Shown one piece after another: positions 1 to 7,250 of a stretch of DNA of 13,115 nt. The translations under genes and the position numbers were made by a program. Position 1 is the first letter of the stretch; each line of letters starts with the position of its first letter. The DNA comes from an uncultured Clostridium sp. (lineage in GTDB: Bacteria > Bacillota > Clostridia > UBA1212 > UBA1255). The stretch covers positions 1 to 13,115 of the forward strand of contig USLW01000022.1 in NCBI GenBank assembly GCA_900555605.1. The letters run 5' to 3'. The notes beneath the pieces are model-generated. The model was not told the DNA's origin. It saw nothing but the letters and a program-made list of their open reading frames with translations, and made no database searches.

Positions 1-113
1 GAATCGGTTATCTGGCAGGCTATTCCGGAAAACGGATTATCAAAAAGGCTCCGAAGAATAAATTCCTGCAGAAGCTCTTATACAGAAGACCAAAAGAAGA
101 GGCAGATGCGTGA
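1..113 (+). CDS. 3' end of an unknown protein (partial, starts before the window)
   Basis: The frame starting at base 3 is open to a TGA at 111-113 and encodes about 36 residues of a lysine/arginine-rich C-terminus ending in KEEADA. The start lies outside the window and no domain can be recognised. The support is positional: it ends 31 bp before the next gene, which has its own Shine-Dalgarno site, as expected for two genes of one operon. An alternative is that the frame at base 1, also open from the window edge, is an N-terminal extension of the next gene and this tail is not coding. Confidence 0.4.
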   Translation, partial: IGYLAGYSGKRIIKKAPKNKFLQKLLYRRPKEEADA

Positions 114-144
114 TCGGCATCTGAGGGCGGAGGATCAAGAAATC

Positions 145-1077
145 ATGGAAGAACTACAGCTATTAATGGATAGCCTAAATCGCTATTATGATCAGATATT
201 GGTTCAGAACGGCCTACCGAAAGCGGAAGCGGAGGCGGAAAGTGTTGACGAAAATGCATGGCTTTCGCAGGTCTGTCCGCTGCTGAGGAAGGAGCCCCGG
301 CTGCTGGTTAACAAAATGGATTCGGAGTGGGGAGCGGCGCAATGGCTGAAGGCGCTGCGCGATTGGCTGCTGAAGTCGCCGCTTCCGGTTCCTGCGTTTT
401 TATATGACAGAGTACGGAACAACTCCGGCTTTTGCGATTTCCTGAGAGAGATTCTGAATCCGGCGGCGCTTGCCATTGATGCGGACGATGCGCTGCGGCG
501 AAATGCGCCTGAAGAGCTTGCGCCTCTTGATTTGCTGGTTTTCGGCATTGAACTGGCGGCGCGCGCGGAAAAAGACGGCGTGGGAGATTTTTCCCAACAG
601 ATTACGGCGATCTATCATGCCTGCGAAGACACCAACGATCTGCTGATGGAAAAGGTCGCGGAATATTTTACCTCCGGCGAGCATGTGCAGACTGTAATCG
701 ATCTGCTGAAGATGTCGGTCCCTCCTGATCAAAAGCGGTATTATCTTATGCAGGCCATGGTGATGATGAAAACGCGCAATGACAGTATGTTCCGTGCGTT
801 GAAACGTGCATTTAAAGAAGAAGTTGATGCTTCTGCGGACAAGCTGCTTGCGGCCTCTATGCTCGGAGAATACGGCGACAGCAGGGCGATTCCTGTGCTT
901 CGGACATATATGCAGGCTGTTGCGCGGCGCTATGCACAGCTTCAGGAGCAGAGGCGGGGCAGGGAGGAAAAGGAGGATCCGGAAATGCATGAGACTTTTC
1001 ACAATATGCTTACGCTCGGAACAATCATACATCGTCTCGGCGGCGAGACAGACGATATCTGCAGCATCCCGTTTTGA
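145..1077 (+). CDS. Unrecognised alpha-helical (HEAT-like) cytoplasmic protein
   Basis: This gene encodes about 310 residues with no signal peptide or membrane segment. The sequence is mostly predicted helix. Near the C-terminus the stretch LLAASMLGEYGDSRAIPVL has the look of a HEAT/armadillo-type repeat unit: a helix, a conserved Gly-Asp turn, then a second helix. A charged Arg/Glu-rich segment follows. I do not recognise a named family; a scaffold or protein-binding role would fit helical repeats but is inference. The ATG at 145 is chosen because GGAGG lies 11 bases before it. An in-frame ATG at 106 would overlap the previous gene and has only a weak GAGG three bases upstream. The next gene begins 117 bp downstream, behind its own candidate promoter, so this gene may end its transcription unit. 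Confidence 0.7.
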   Translation: MEELQLLMDSLNRYYDQILVQNGLPKAEAEAESVDENAWLSQVCPLLRKEPRLLVNKMDSEWGAAQWLKALRDWLLKSPLPVPAFLYDRVRNNSGFCDFLREILNPAALAIDADDALRRNAPEELAPLDLLVFGIELAARAEKDGVGDFSQQITAIYHACEDTNDLLMEKVAEYFTSGEHVQTVIDLLKMSVPPDQKRYYLMQAMVMMKTRNDSMFRALKRAFKEEVDASADKLLAASMLGEYGDSRAIPVLRTYMQAVARRYAQLQEQRRGREEKEDPEMHETFHNMLTLGTIIHRLGGETDDICSIPF

Positions 1078-1109
1078 GGCTTCCTGCGCGCGGCATCGTG
1101 ACAGAATAT

Positions 1110-1163
1110 TTGAAAATAAATCCGTTTTGCGGATGAATATTTGCACACCCTCTGTAATATGCT
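1110..1163 (+). promoter_or_regulatory. Candidate sporulation-type (sigma-E/sigma-G-like) promoter for the amidase gene
   Basis: GAATATT at 1135-1141 fits the Bacillus sigma-E -35 consensus KMATATT. Fourteen bases later AATATGCT (1156-1163) matches the -10 consensus CATACAMT at 5 of 8 positions. The overlapping TGAATA (1134-1139) also resembles a sigma-G -35 box. Predicted initiation near 1170 lies just before the Shine-Dalgarno at 1181. GAATATTTG occurs twice (1104-1112 and 1135-1143), 31 bp apart, on either side of a small ATCCG/CGGAT hairpin. No good sigma-A pair was found here. The assignment is tentative; it gains weight only because cwlD homologues are sporulation genes. Confidence 0.3.
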
Positions 1164-1194
1164 TTAACAAGTAGTATGACAGGGGGTGTCGTGT

Positions 1195-1974
1195 GTGATA
1201 CTGGTGATGAAGAAGAGTAATGTAATGCTGGGGGTTTTAATCGTTGTACTTGCGCTTGCGATATTGGGGATCAATATCGGTATGAGAGGCGCAAACGCAG
1301 ACGATTCGGATCCGGCGGCTGTGGAAACTTTGACGACTGCCGGAAAGGTAGTTGTCATTGATGCGGGCCATGGTGGTGAGGACCCGGGGGCGGTCAGCAA
1401 TTACAGCGGTGCAAAAGAAAAGGATATTACATTGGTACTTGCGCAAAAGACAAAAACGCTGCTGGAGGCGGCAGGCTATACAGTAATCATGACAAGAACG
1501 GATGATGTGCTTGTTTATGAGGGAGAGAATCTTTCCATGACCGCGAAACGGCGGCAGGATCTGATCAACCGAAAAAAGATTATGGATGAGAGCAAAGCGG
1601 ATATTGTTGTCAGCATCCATTTGAATGCCTTTACGGATACGAAATATTTCGGCGCACAGACATTTTATACGAAGGAATCAATGTCCAGCAAAAAACTGGC
1701 GATGTGCCTGCAGGACGCGCTGCGGGAAATGTTAGACCCGAATAATGAACGGGAAGCACTGCTGAAATCCGATGATATTATCATCACCAAAAACTGCAAA
1801 GTGACCACCACCATAGTGGAATGCGGATTTTTGTCAAATGAGCAGGATGAAAAGAAGCTGATTGATACGGCTTATCAGGATAAAATTGCGGAAGCGATTA
1901 AAGCAGGAATCGACAGTTATTTTACCGTAATGGCGCCCTCTCCGGGCCCGGCGGATGCTACGCCAAAAAAATAA
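1195..1974 (+). CDS. cwlD: N-acetylmuramoyl-L-alanine amidase, CwlD-like (Amidase_3)
   Basis: This is a zinc amidase predicted to cleave the bond between N-acetylmuramic acid and L-alanine in peptidoglycan, about 259 residues. Counting from the GTG at 1195, residues 6-26 form an uncleaved signal-anchor, placing the catalytic domain outside the membrane. The Amidase_3 signature is complete: VIDAGHGGEDPGA with zinc ligand His59, Glu75 in the KEKDIT segment, zinc ligand His142 in SIHLNA, and catalytic Glu209 in VECGFLSN. There are no SPOR, SH3 or AMIN repeats, so it has the compact size and anchor of CwlD, which makes the muramic-lactam precursor in spore cortex. The GTG at 1195 is preferred because AGGGGGTG (1181-1188) is a near-perfect Shine-Dalgarno six bases upstream; the GTG at 1186 lies inside that site. 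A vegetative amidase remains possible. Confidence 0.85.
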   Translation: MILVMKKSNVMLGVLIVVLALAILGINIGMRGANADDSDPAAVETLTTAGKVVVIDAGHGGEDPGAVSNYSGAKEKDITLVLAQKTKTLLEAAGYTVIMTRTDDVLVYEGENLSMTAKRRQDLINRKKIMDESKADIVVSIHLNAFTDTKYFGAQTFYTKESMSSKKLAMCLQDALREMLDPNNEREALLKSDDIIITKNCKVTTTIVECGFLSNEQDEKKLIDTAYQDKIAEAIKAGIDSYFTVMAPSPGPADATPKK

Positions 1975-2043
1975 CGATCATATAAAAAAAGAACAGTTCA
2001 GGGAAATAATCCCACCCCCTCGATTGTTCGGAATGAAATGCCG

Positions 2044-2074
2044 AAGCGCCGTTTTTTAATGAAAAACGGCGCTT
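2044..2074 (+). terminator. Rho-independent terminator after the amidase gene
   Basis: A perfect 13-bp inverted repeat has arms AAGCGCCGTTTTT and AAAAACGGCGCTT around a five-base loop (TAATG). The T tract after the stem is short (TTT), and the A/T part of the stem lies next to the loop. It sits 69 bp after the amidase stop and just upstream of the Tad-operon promoter, so it probably separates the two units. A weaker possible hairpin, GAACA/TGTTC with GGG/CCC inside, lies at 1991-2029. Confidence 0.75.
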
Positions 2075-2116
2075 TGTGTATGTAAAAATTGATAAATCCG
2101 GGAAATAATCACACGG

Positions 2117-2145
2117 TAGACATTCTCCCTTCGAGACCGTAAAAT
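2117..2145 (+). promoter_or_regulatory. Sigma-A-type promoter for the Tad-like operon
   Basis: TAGACA (2117-2122, 5 of 6 matches to TTGACA) and TAAAAT (2140-2145, 5 of 6 to TATAAT) are separated by exactly 17 bp. Initiation would fall near 2152, downstream of an in-frame ATG at 2146, which supports the ATG at 2194 as the real start. The leader contains a 10-bp palindrome GCCGGCCGGC (2155-2164). A short ACGGT/ACCGT inverted repeat (2113-2117 and 2136-2140) brackets the spacer and could be an operator, but it is too short to claim. Confidence 0.6.
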
Positions 2146-2193
2146 GTGTTTACAGCCGGCCGGCGGCGGATACCGAGAAGGAGATTGGAGCAG

Positions 2194-3837
2194 ATGGGAG
2201 AAACCGTTTTACAGGAACGATTTGTGATTCAGGAGACACTTACAGAAGATAAGGTTTATCGCGCGGCAGATTTGGCACGAGGCAATTCTGTATTGCTGAA
2301 AAAATGGCAGGCAGCCGACCCTTTTGGGCAGCAGGAGGCCGCACTGCTCTCTGCGCTTTCACATACGGGACTTCCGCAATTGATTTGTTCGTTTGAGGAT
2401 AAGGGCTGCAGATATCTCGCGGAGGAGTGGATCGAAGGAGAGACCCTTGAGGCTTATGTACAGCACAGCGGCGGCAGTCTGTCAACCGCGGAGGCAATTC
2501 ACATATTGACGGCACTATGTGATATCATCGGATATCTGCATAAGAAGGCCTACGTCTATCTGGATTTAAAGCCGACAAATGTCATATGCAGCCGGGCGGA
2601 AAAGAAGACGGCTGTCAGATTGATTGACTTTGAATCGGTGCAGACTGCTGCACAGGCCGAAGCTTCGGAGACATTCAGCGTAAGCAGAACCATCTGTTTG
2701 GGAACGGAATATTTTACCGCACCGGAGGTGCTTTACGGAGCTCCTTGCGTTGCAAGCGATCTTTTCTCAATCGGTGCAGTTATGGCGTACATGCTTACGG
2801 GGTCACCCGTATTGGATCCGGAGTTCCGTTTTTCCGGCGATCTTCGGAGAATCCTGAATACATGCCTTCAGCCCGATGCACGCCTGCGCTATCGTTCTGT
2901 GGAGCTGCTGATGGCGGATATTTCAAAATGCACCGAAGAAAAAACGCAGCCAATCGGTAACCCGGAAGCAGCATCTGCACATCAGTCCGCGCGCGGCAGT
3001 CTTGCACGGATCAAATGGGACGGCTATCGGAGAACTGTGGCAATGGTAGACTGTAACCTTTGTTTTGCTTGTGAGCTGGCATATGCAGCTGCAAAGGGAC
3101 CGCAATTCAGGACAATCCTTTTTGAACTGCCCGGTTATGCGGAAAGCCGAATCCGCTACTTTCTGGAAATAGAAGAGGACGCCTCCTTCTCTGATCACTA
3201 TCATGCCGTAATGGAAGATACGCCGTTTCGGCAGATATATGGAATACGGCCGTACTTTCACCAGAATATAGAAAGCTGGCTGGCAAAGGGATGGCTCGGC
3301 AAATGCAGAACGGCTCCGGGACTCTATGTTGCAGGCGCGGATTTATTTCGTGAGATTTCCGTTGATACTGCGGAAAGCGCCCGGCAACTGTGTGATTGGG
3401 CATACAGCCGCTTTGATTTGATTTTGTTTTCTGCGGATAACCGAAGCGGCCGGGAGACACAGCTGATTATGCCGTTCTGTGATTATTTTATTGCGGTTCC
3501 GGAATCGAATATTGATGCTGTGGCAGATTGCCGCGATTATCTGACTTCGCTTTCCAACAGCGGATATCTGGTAATGCCCAATGTGCGCTATGCTGCGTGG
3601 GATTATCAGGATTCGTGCAGTCTTACGGAAAAAGGAATCGTGACCTTTTTAGGAGAACGCAAATATATCGGCGCAGTCCGCTACGACCCGGAGCGGCTAT
3701 CCTGCCGTAACCGGAAAAGTAAATTCTACTGCAGCTGTGCATATCAAAAATTCGCACCGGAATATGAGCGGATCCTGTATCACCTTATGGTAAGACGGCG
3801 CAATACGGCAGAGGAAGCATTCGGCGTTCATTCGTGA
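2194..3837 (+). CDS. Ser/Thr protein kinase domain fused to a TadZ/CpaE-like domain without P-loop
   Basis: This 547-residue protein is the first gene of the Tad-like operon. Residues about 10-255 form a Hanks-type kinase: VLLKK with the probable ATP lysine at 36 or 37, catalytic loop YLDLKPTN (Asp124, Lys126, Asn129; His-Arg of HRD replaced by Tyr-Leu), Asp145-Phe-Glu instead of DFG, and TAPE at 175-178. The glycine-rich loop is degenerate. Catalytic residues remain, so activity is possible. Residues about 270-547 resemble the MinD-like fold of TadZ/CpaE: TVAMVD where the P-loop strand would be, then TILFELPG, and FDLILFSADN followed by CDYFIAVPESN, as in the switch region. The GKT/S P-loop is absent. 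TadZ proteins localise Tad machines; kinase control of this is inference. No transmembrane segment is seen. Start: AAGGAG lies ten bases before the ATG at 2194, and the 2146 ATG precedes the predicted transcription start. Confidence 0.75.
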   Translation: MGETVLQERFVIQETLTEDKVYRAADLARGNSVLLKKWQAADPFGQQEAALLSALSHTGLPQLICSFEDKGCRYLAEEWIEGETLEAYVQHSGGSLSTAEAIHILTALCDIIGYLHKKAYVYLDLKPTNVICSRAEKKTAVRLIDFESVQTAAQAEASETFSVSRTICLGTEYFTAPEVLYGAPCVASDLFSIGAVMAYMLTGSPVLDPEFRFSGDLRRILNTCLQPDARLRYRSVELLMADISKCTEEKTQPIGNPEAASAHQSARGSLARIKWDGYRRTVAMVDCNLCFACELAYAAAKGPQFRTILFELPGYAESRIRYFLEIEEDASFSDHYHAVMEDTPFRQIYGIRPYFHQNIESWLAKGWLGKCRTAPGLYVAGADLFREISVDTAESARQLCDWAYSRFDLILFSADNRSGRETQLIMPFCDYFIAVPESNIDAVADCRDYLTSLSNSGYLVMPNVRYAAWDYQDSCSLTEKGIVTFLGERKYIGAVRYDPERLSCRNRKSKFYCSCAYQKFAPEYERILYHLMVRRRNTAEEAFGVHS

Positions 3838-3871
3838 TGAAGGAGCGCGTGTTTTTGAGAGGAGGAAGGCG

Positions 3872-4564
3872 ATGCGGAAGAGTTATATATTTCAGATTGC
3901 GGTATTCTTATTTGGTATGGCCGTGGTTTCCGGCCTGTACACGTTTGCGGTCATTCCGAAAATACGGGCTGACGAGGAGAAAAAGTACATACAGGCGCTG
4001 GAGAATGAGAAGAGCGGGTATATACCGGTGCTGATTTATACGGGAAAAACGCCGCTGGCGGAGGGGGCGATGATCACAGAAGCTGTAGAGGCGCATTTTA
4101 CGATCATGCAGATGCCGCCCTTTTGTGCCGCGGCGGATGTGCTGCATACCTTTCTTCAGGCAGAAGGTAAACAGTTAAAGTACACGCTGGTTCCGGGCCA
4201 GCAGATTACGCAGGGTATGCTGCAGACGTTTTCAGAGGAGCCGGACCAGAACTCCCGCCTGAAGGAATTCCGTTTGAGCGGTTTAGTGGCAGGCAATGCG
4301 ATGCCGGGGCATTATGTCGATATTCTTGTAGTTTATCCGGATGGAAGCTACGATATTGTTGTGCCTAAAATCAGAATCTATGATATCTGCAGAAATGCCT
4401 CTGCAGAAGAGACCGGGGGAGCCGGCCTATATACTGTCTTGCTGGCGGTTAATGAAGAGGAATACTTTTATCTGACCGCTGCAGCCGGACAGGGCGCTTT
4501 GGACATGCGTCTGTATCTGCATGCTGATCAAGAGGCCTCCAAGAGAACTTTTATGATACAGTAG
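3872..4564 (+). CDS. cpaB: CpaB/RcpC-like Tad pilus assembly protein (SAF domain)
   Basis: This 230-residue protein has one N-terminal membrane anchor (about residues 6-27), with the rest predicted outside the membrane. Residues about 50-85 (IPVLIYTGKTPLAEGAMIT and onward) fit the SAF domain of CpaB, which usually reads VVVA-x-IPAG-x-x-I. Residues about 115-215 fit the RcpC/CpaB C-terminal region: the PGHYVDILVVYPDG segment, then an IRIYDI strand, and a final EEYFYLTAAAGQGALDMRL segment matching the usual A-x-x-L-x-LA-x-x-x-G pattern. In Gram-negative Tad systems CpaB/RcpC acts with the secretin; here no secretin is present and a cell-wall-spanning role is inferred. GAGAGGAGG stands six bases before the ATG. 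It starts 34 bp after the kinase-TadZ gene and lies 11 bp before cpaF. Confidence 0.75.
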   Translation: MRKSYIFQIAVFLFGMAVVSGLYTFAVIPKIRADEEKKYIQALENEKSGYIPVLIYTGKTPLAEGAMITEAVEAHFTIMQMPPFCAAADVLHTFLQAEGKQLKYTLVPGQQITQGMLQTFSEEPDQNSRLKEFRLSGLVAGNAMPGHYVDILVVYPDGSYDIVVPKIRIYDICRNASAEETGGAGLYTVLLAVNEEEYFYLTAAAGQGALDMRLYLHADQEASKRTFMIQ

Positions 4565-4575
4565 AGGAGGCCGAT

Positions 4576-6219
4576 ATGCAGTTTCCGATGCCTGATATTT
4601 GGAAAAAACTGATGGATGCCGTGTCTGCGGCACTGACAGACTCCGGCCTTTATATGGAGCTGCACAGAACGGACCGCGGCCAGGCGGAGCGTGCGATTCG
4701 CACGTTTGCGGAAATGAAGGATATGGCAGCTTTGGGCGACCGGTCTGCCAGAGACCGCATTCATGAGTATATTTTGACGGTCCTTTCAGAAACCCGCTAT
4801 GCGGCGGCGGCAAATATCGCCCTGAAAACAATTGATTTTCAGAACCTTGTAGAGAATTGTGCACCGATGATATTTGAACTGCTGCTGGCAAACCGGATGA
4901 TAGGTGCTCTGATAGATAAATATGCGGTAGAGAGCCGCATAGACGAAGAGCTGCTTCGGTATATTGCGCTTACCGAGGAAACGGAAGATTCTTATCTTAT
5001 ACGTTATCAGGAGAAACAGGAGCAGCTGAGGTTTATTGCAGGTCTGCTGTATGCGGCGACATACGGTCAGGATTGCATTGAATCACTCCAGTTTCAGGAT
5101 ATCAACGAGATCGGGGTATTGAATAAGGATTATATTTATATATCCTATAAGGGACGTAAATTCCGCCTTTCTTTTCTGTCGTTTGAAACGGGCAGCATGA
5201 TTATCAACATCCAAAAAAAAACGACCCAGAATTCTGCACTGAATTTTGATAGGCAGAACCCAATTATTGTAACGGCCAAATTGAATGCCAGCCGGATCAG
5301 CGCCGCCGGATACGATGTAACACCCGGGGCTGAGGATATTTATTATAACGAGCGGATTTTTCAGTTAAAAGCCATCTCTCTTGAGGACATGCGTGACCGC
5401 TATCATACAATTGATGAAGCGCTGTATGCGCTTCTGCAGTACAATCAGAAGGGGAGAGGCAGCTTTCTTGTAACCGGATCTGATATGGGCGTTGGGAAAA
5501 GCACTTTTTTATTATCTATGCTTGAAAAATATCCGGATAATTGGGGAATCGGGATTCTGGATCCGCAGAATGAGCTGCAGGCGGGGAAAAAATATCCCGA
5601 AAAAAATGTTCTGACTTTAGTGGAAAACGATAAAAAGAATTTATCCCAATGCTTTGCATATCTCCTGAAGACTTCGCGGGATGTGATGGTCGTCAGTGAA
5701 ATCACGATGCCGGAGGAGGTCTCGGAACTGGTAAACGCGGCGCTTCGGCTGAATGCAGGTGTATGTGCGACCATGCATTCGCTTTCTCCGTATGAGGTTG
5801 TTCCGAATCTGCGCAATCTGATGCTGAAGACCGAAATGTATCAGGACAGAATGATTGCAGAGGAGGATATAGCGGGAAGTATTGATCTTTTGATCCATTT
5901 AAGCAGGCTGCCCAGCGGGCGGATTATTGTAGAAGCGGTATATGAGCTCTATATAGATAAACCGGAGCTCTGTTCCGCAGAAGCGGATCTTTTACACGCA
6001 GACGACCGTACGCTCCGCCGTGTCCTCCTGCGGGTCGGCGCACAGGCGCTTCTGCATAAAGCTTCAGGCAGACAATACATACTAAGACCACTTATCCGTT
6101 ATGATACGAAAAGGGACAGATGGAATGCGGAGCAGCCTCCGTCAGAGCAATATCTGACGAAAATGAAGCGATACGCAGGTGAGGCGGAAACCGAGCGAAT
6201 CCGCGGACTGTTCGTTTAG
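4576..6219 (+). CDS. cpaF: CpaF/TadA-type secretion/pilus motor ATPase
   Basis: This is a cytoplasmic hexameric ATPase of the type II/IV secretion superfamily (VirB11/CpaF/TadA), expected to power subunit assembly through TadB/TadC. It has 547 residues, about 100 more than many CpaF proteins, with a helical N-terminal extension before the domain with QFQDINEIGVL (compare the INEIMVNG region). Walker A is GSDMGVGKST at 301-310. The Walker B region is DVMVVSEIT (369-377) with catalytic Glu375, and the His box is CATMHS with His401. The usual GEVRG after Walker B is SEITM, so the conserved arginine is missing. The C-terminal 100 residues also look longer than usual. GAGGAGG lies five bases before the ATG. 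It is 11 bp after cpaB and 9 bp before tadB, so cotranscription is very likely. Confidence 0.9.
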   Translation: MQFPMPDIWKKLMDAVSAALTDSGLYMELHRTDRGQAERAIRTFAEMKDMAALGDRSARDRIHEYILTVLSETRYAAAANIALKTIDFQNLVENCAPMIFELLLANRMIGALIDKYAVESRIDEELLRYIALTEETEDSYLIRYQEKQEQLRFIAGLLYAATYGQDCIESLQFQDINEIGVLNKDYIYISYKGRKFRLSFLSFETGSMIINIQKKTTQNSALNFDRQNPIIVTAKLNASRISAAGYDVTPGAEDIYYNERIFQLKAISLEDMRDRYHTIDEALYALLQYNQKGRGSFLVTGSDMGVGKSTFLLSMLEKYPDNWGIGILDPQNELQAGKKYPEKNVLTLVENDKKNLSQCFAYLLKTSRDVMVVSEITMPEEVSELVNAALRLNAGVCATMHSLSPYEVVPNLRNLMLKTEMYQDRMIAEEDIAGSIDLLIHLSRLPSGRIIVEAVYELYIDKPELCSAEADLLHADDRTLRRVLLRVGAQALLHKASGRQYILRPLIRYDTKRDRWNAEQPPSEQYLTKMKRYAGEAETERIRGLFV

Positions 6220-6228
6220 AAAGGCGGG

Positions 6229-7194
6229 ATGATCTTGGAACGTATAATTTTTGTCGTTTTGTCTGGATTATTTGCAATTTTTTTCTTTGCGTCCGCAGTA
6301 AAAAAGATCGGAAAGCTTTCAGATAACCGCAGATACGGAAACCTTCCGTCCGGCCTGCTGTTTGCAAAACGGGTGGAAAAGCTCAGGCGGATTTTGTACA
6401 AAATACCCGGTACAAAGAAAGTGATTGAGGAACTGACATTGAAATGCTCGGTGCTCAATGCACTGTCCTATGAAAAAAACAGCAGGATCGCGGTGTGTGT
6501 GTTCGCTGGGGCGGTTTTTCTGTTCCTGATTCTGTCAGCAGCTGCCTTTATTATCAGTATGCCCTATTGGTATATGGCACTCATTTACATTACGCTTGGC
6601 GCTGCAGGGCTGCTGTTTGCTTTTATACGGATTTTGTCGATCAGTACCGCCTCCTTTTTAAAGCACATGCCGGAAACATTGAAGATTTTAAATTCCAGAT
6701 ATTCCAGCCGAGGGAATATTGTAAAGGCGCTCCACGTCAGCATTGCTGATTTCCATAAAAGCATTCGGAATGAGATGCTTCGAATCTATGATGCCTTGAA
6801 ACAGAATGAAGCAGAACGGATTCGGGAGACTTTTTCCGCGATTGACAGAAAATATGGAAATGAACATATGACATTGCTTTTAGAACTCATCTGGTTTGCG
6901 CATTATAATGGAGGAGAGACCGTGATCCGGACACAATTTGATGAAATGATTCGGGATGTAATTGAAGACATTGAAAACAGGCATGATCTGCATGCGGTGT
7001 CCTTCAGCTATACCGCTATGTGTTTCGGATTTCTATTTGCAGTGCCTGTGGTGCGGTGGTTTAACGGCTCCATTCTGGACAATGAGGCAATGAAATATTA
7101 TGAAAGCCGCATGGGAATACTCGTTATGACAGTATATTTTATTCTGATTGCAGTACTGATCTTCATGCTGGCCTATTCGGAACGCGCAGAATAA
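6229..7194 (+). CDS. tadB: TadB-like inner-membrane platform protein (T2SSF domain)
   Basis: This 321-residue protein has about five hydrophobic segments: roughly 5-24, 86-110, 113-137, 257-278 and 295-316. Between the third and fourth is a helical cytoplasmic domain typical of T2SSF/GspF proteins. It begins FLKHMPETLKILNSR and contains an ELIWFAHYNGGE turn, the acidic Gly-rich position expected of this fold. TadB together with TadC forms the membrane platform that CpaF acts on. It follows cpaF by 9 bp. AGAAAGG lies four bases before the ATG at 6229 and ten before an in-frame TTG at 6235, so either could be used; the ATG is given. Assignment rests on topology, domain pattern and gene order rather than on strict motifs. 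Confidence 0.8.
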   Translation: MILERIIFVVLSGLFAIFFFASAVKKIGKLSDNRRYGNLPSGLLFAKRVEKLRRILYKIPGTKKVIEELTLKCSVLNALSYEKNSRIAVCVFAGAVFLFLILSAAAFIISMPYWYMALIYITLGAAGLLFAFIRILSISTASFLKHMPETLKILNSRYSSRGNIVKALHVSIADFHKSIRNEMLRIYDALKQNEAERIRETFSAIDRKYGNEHMTLLLELIWFAHYNGGETVIRTQFDEMIRDVIEDIENRHDLHAVSFSYTAMCFGFLFAVPVVRWFNGSILDNEAMKYYESRMGILVMTVYFILIAVLIFMLAYSERAE

Positions 7195-7250
7195 TACATA
7201 AAGAGCGATCCCACAGTTTGGAAAACACGGTCATCAAAAGGGGGGATTTT

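Noticed and set aside
400..1170. Long minus-strand open frame (256 codons) opposite the HEAT-like gene
   Set aside because: It is the antisense of a better-supported gene; it is rich in His/Arg with no domain pattern and no ribosome binding site of note.
806..1174. Plus-strand open frame overlapping the end of the HEAT-like gene
   Set aside because: It is out of frame with a plausible gene and Arg/Cys/Ser-rich, as expected of a shadow frame; it also runs across the intergenic promoter region.
2155..2164. GCCGGCCGGC palindrome in the Tad operon leader
   Set aside because: At ten bases it has no loop and too few flanking pairs to be called an operator or terminator.
2146..2193. N-terminal extension of the kinase-TadZ protein from the ATG at 2146
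   Set aside because: The ATG lies upstream of the predicted transcription start and has no Shine-Dalgarno; the extension is Arg-rich and translates the palindromic leader.
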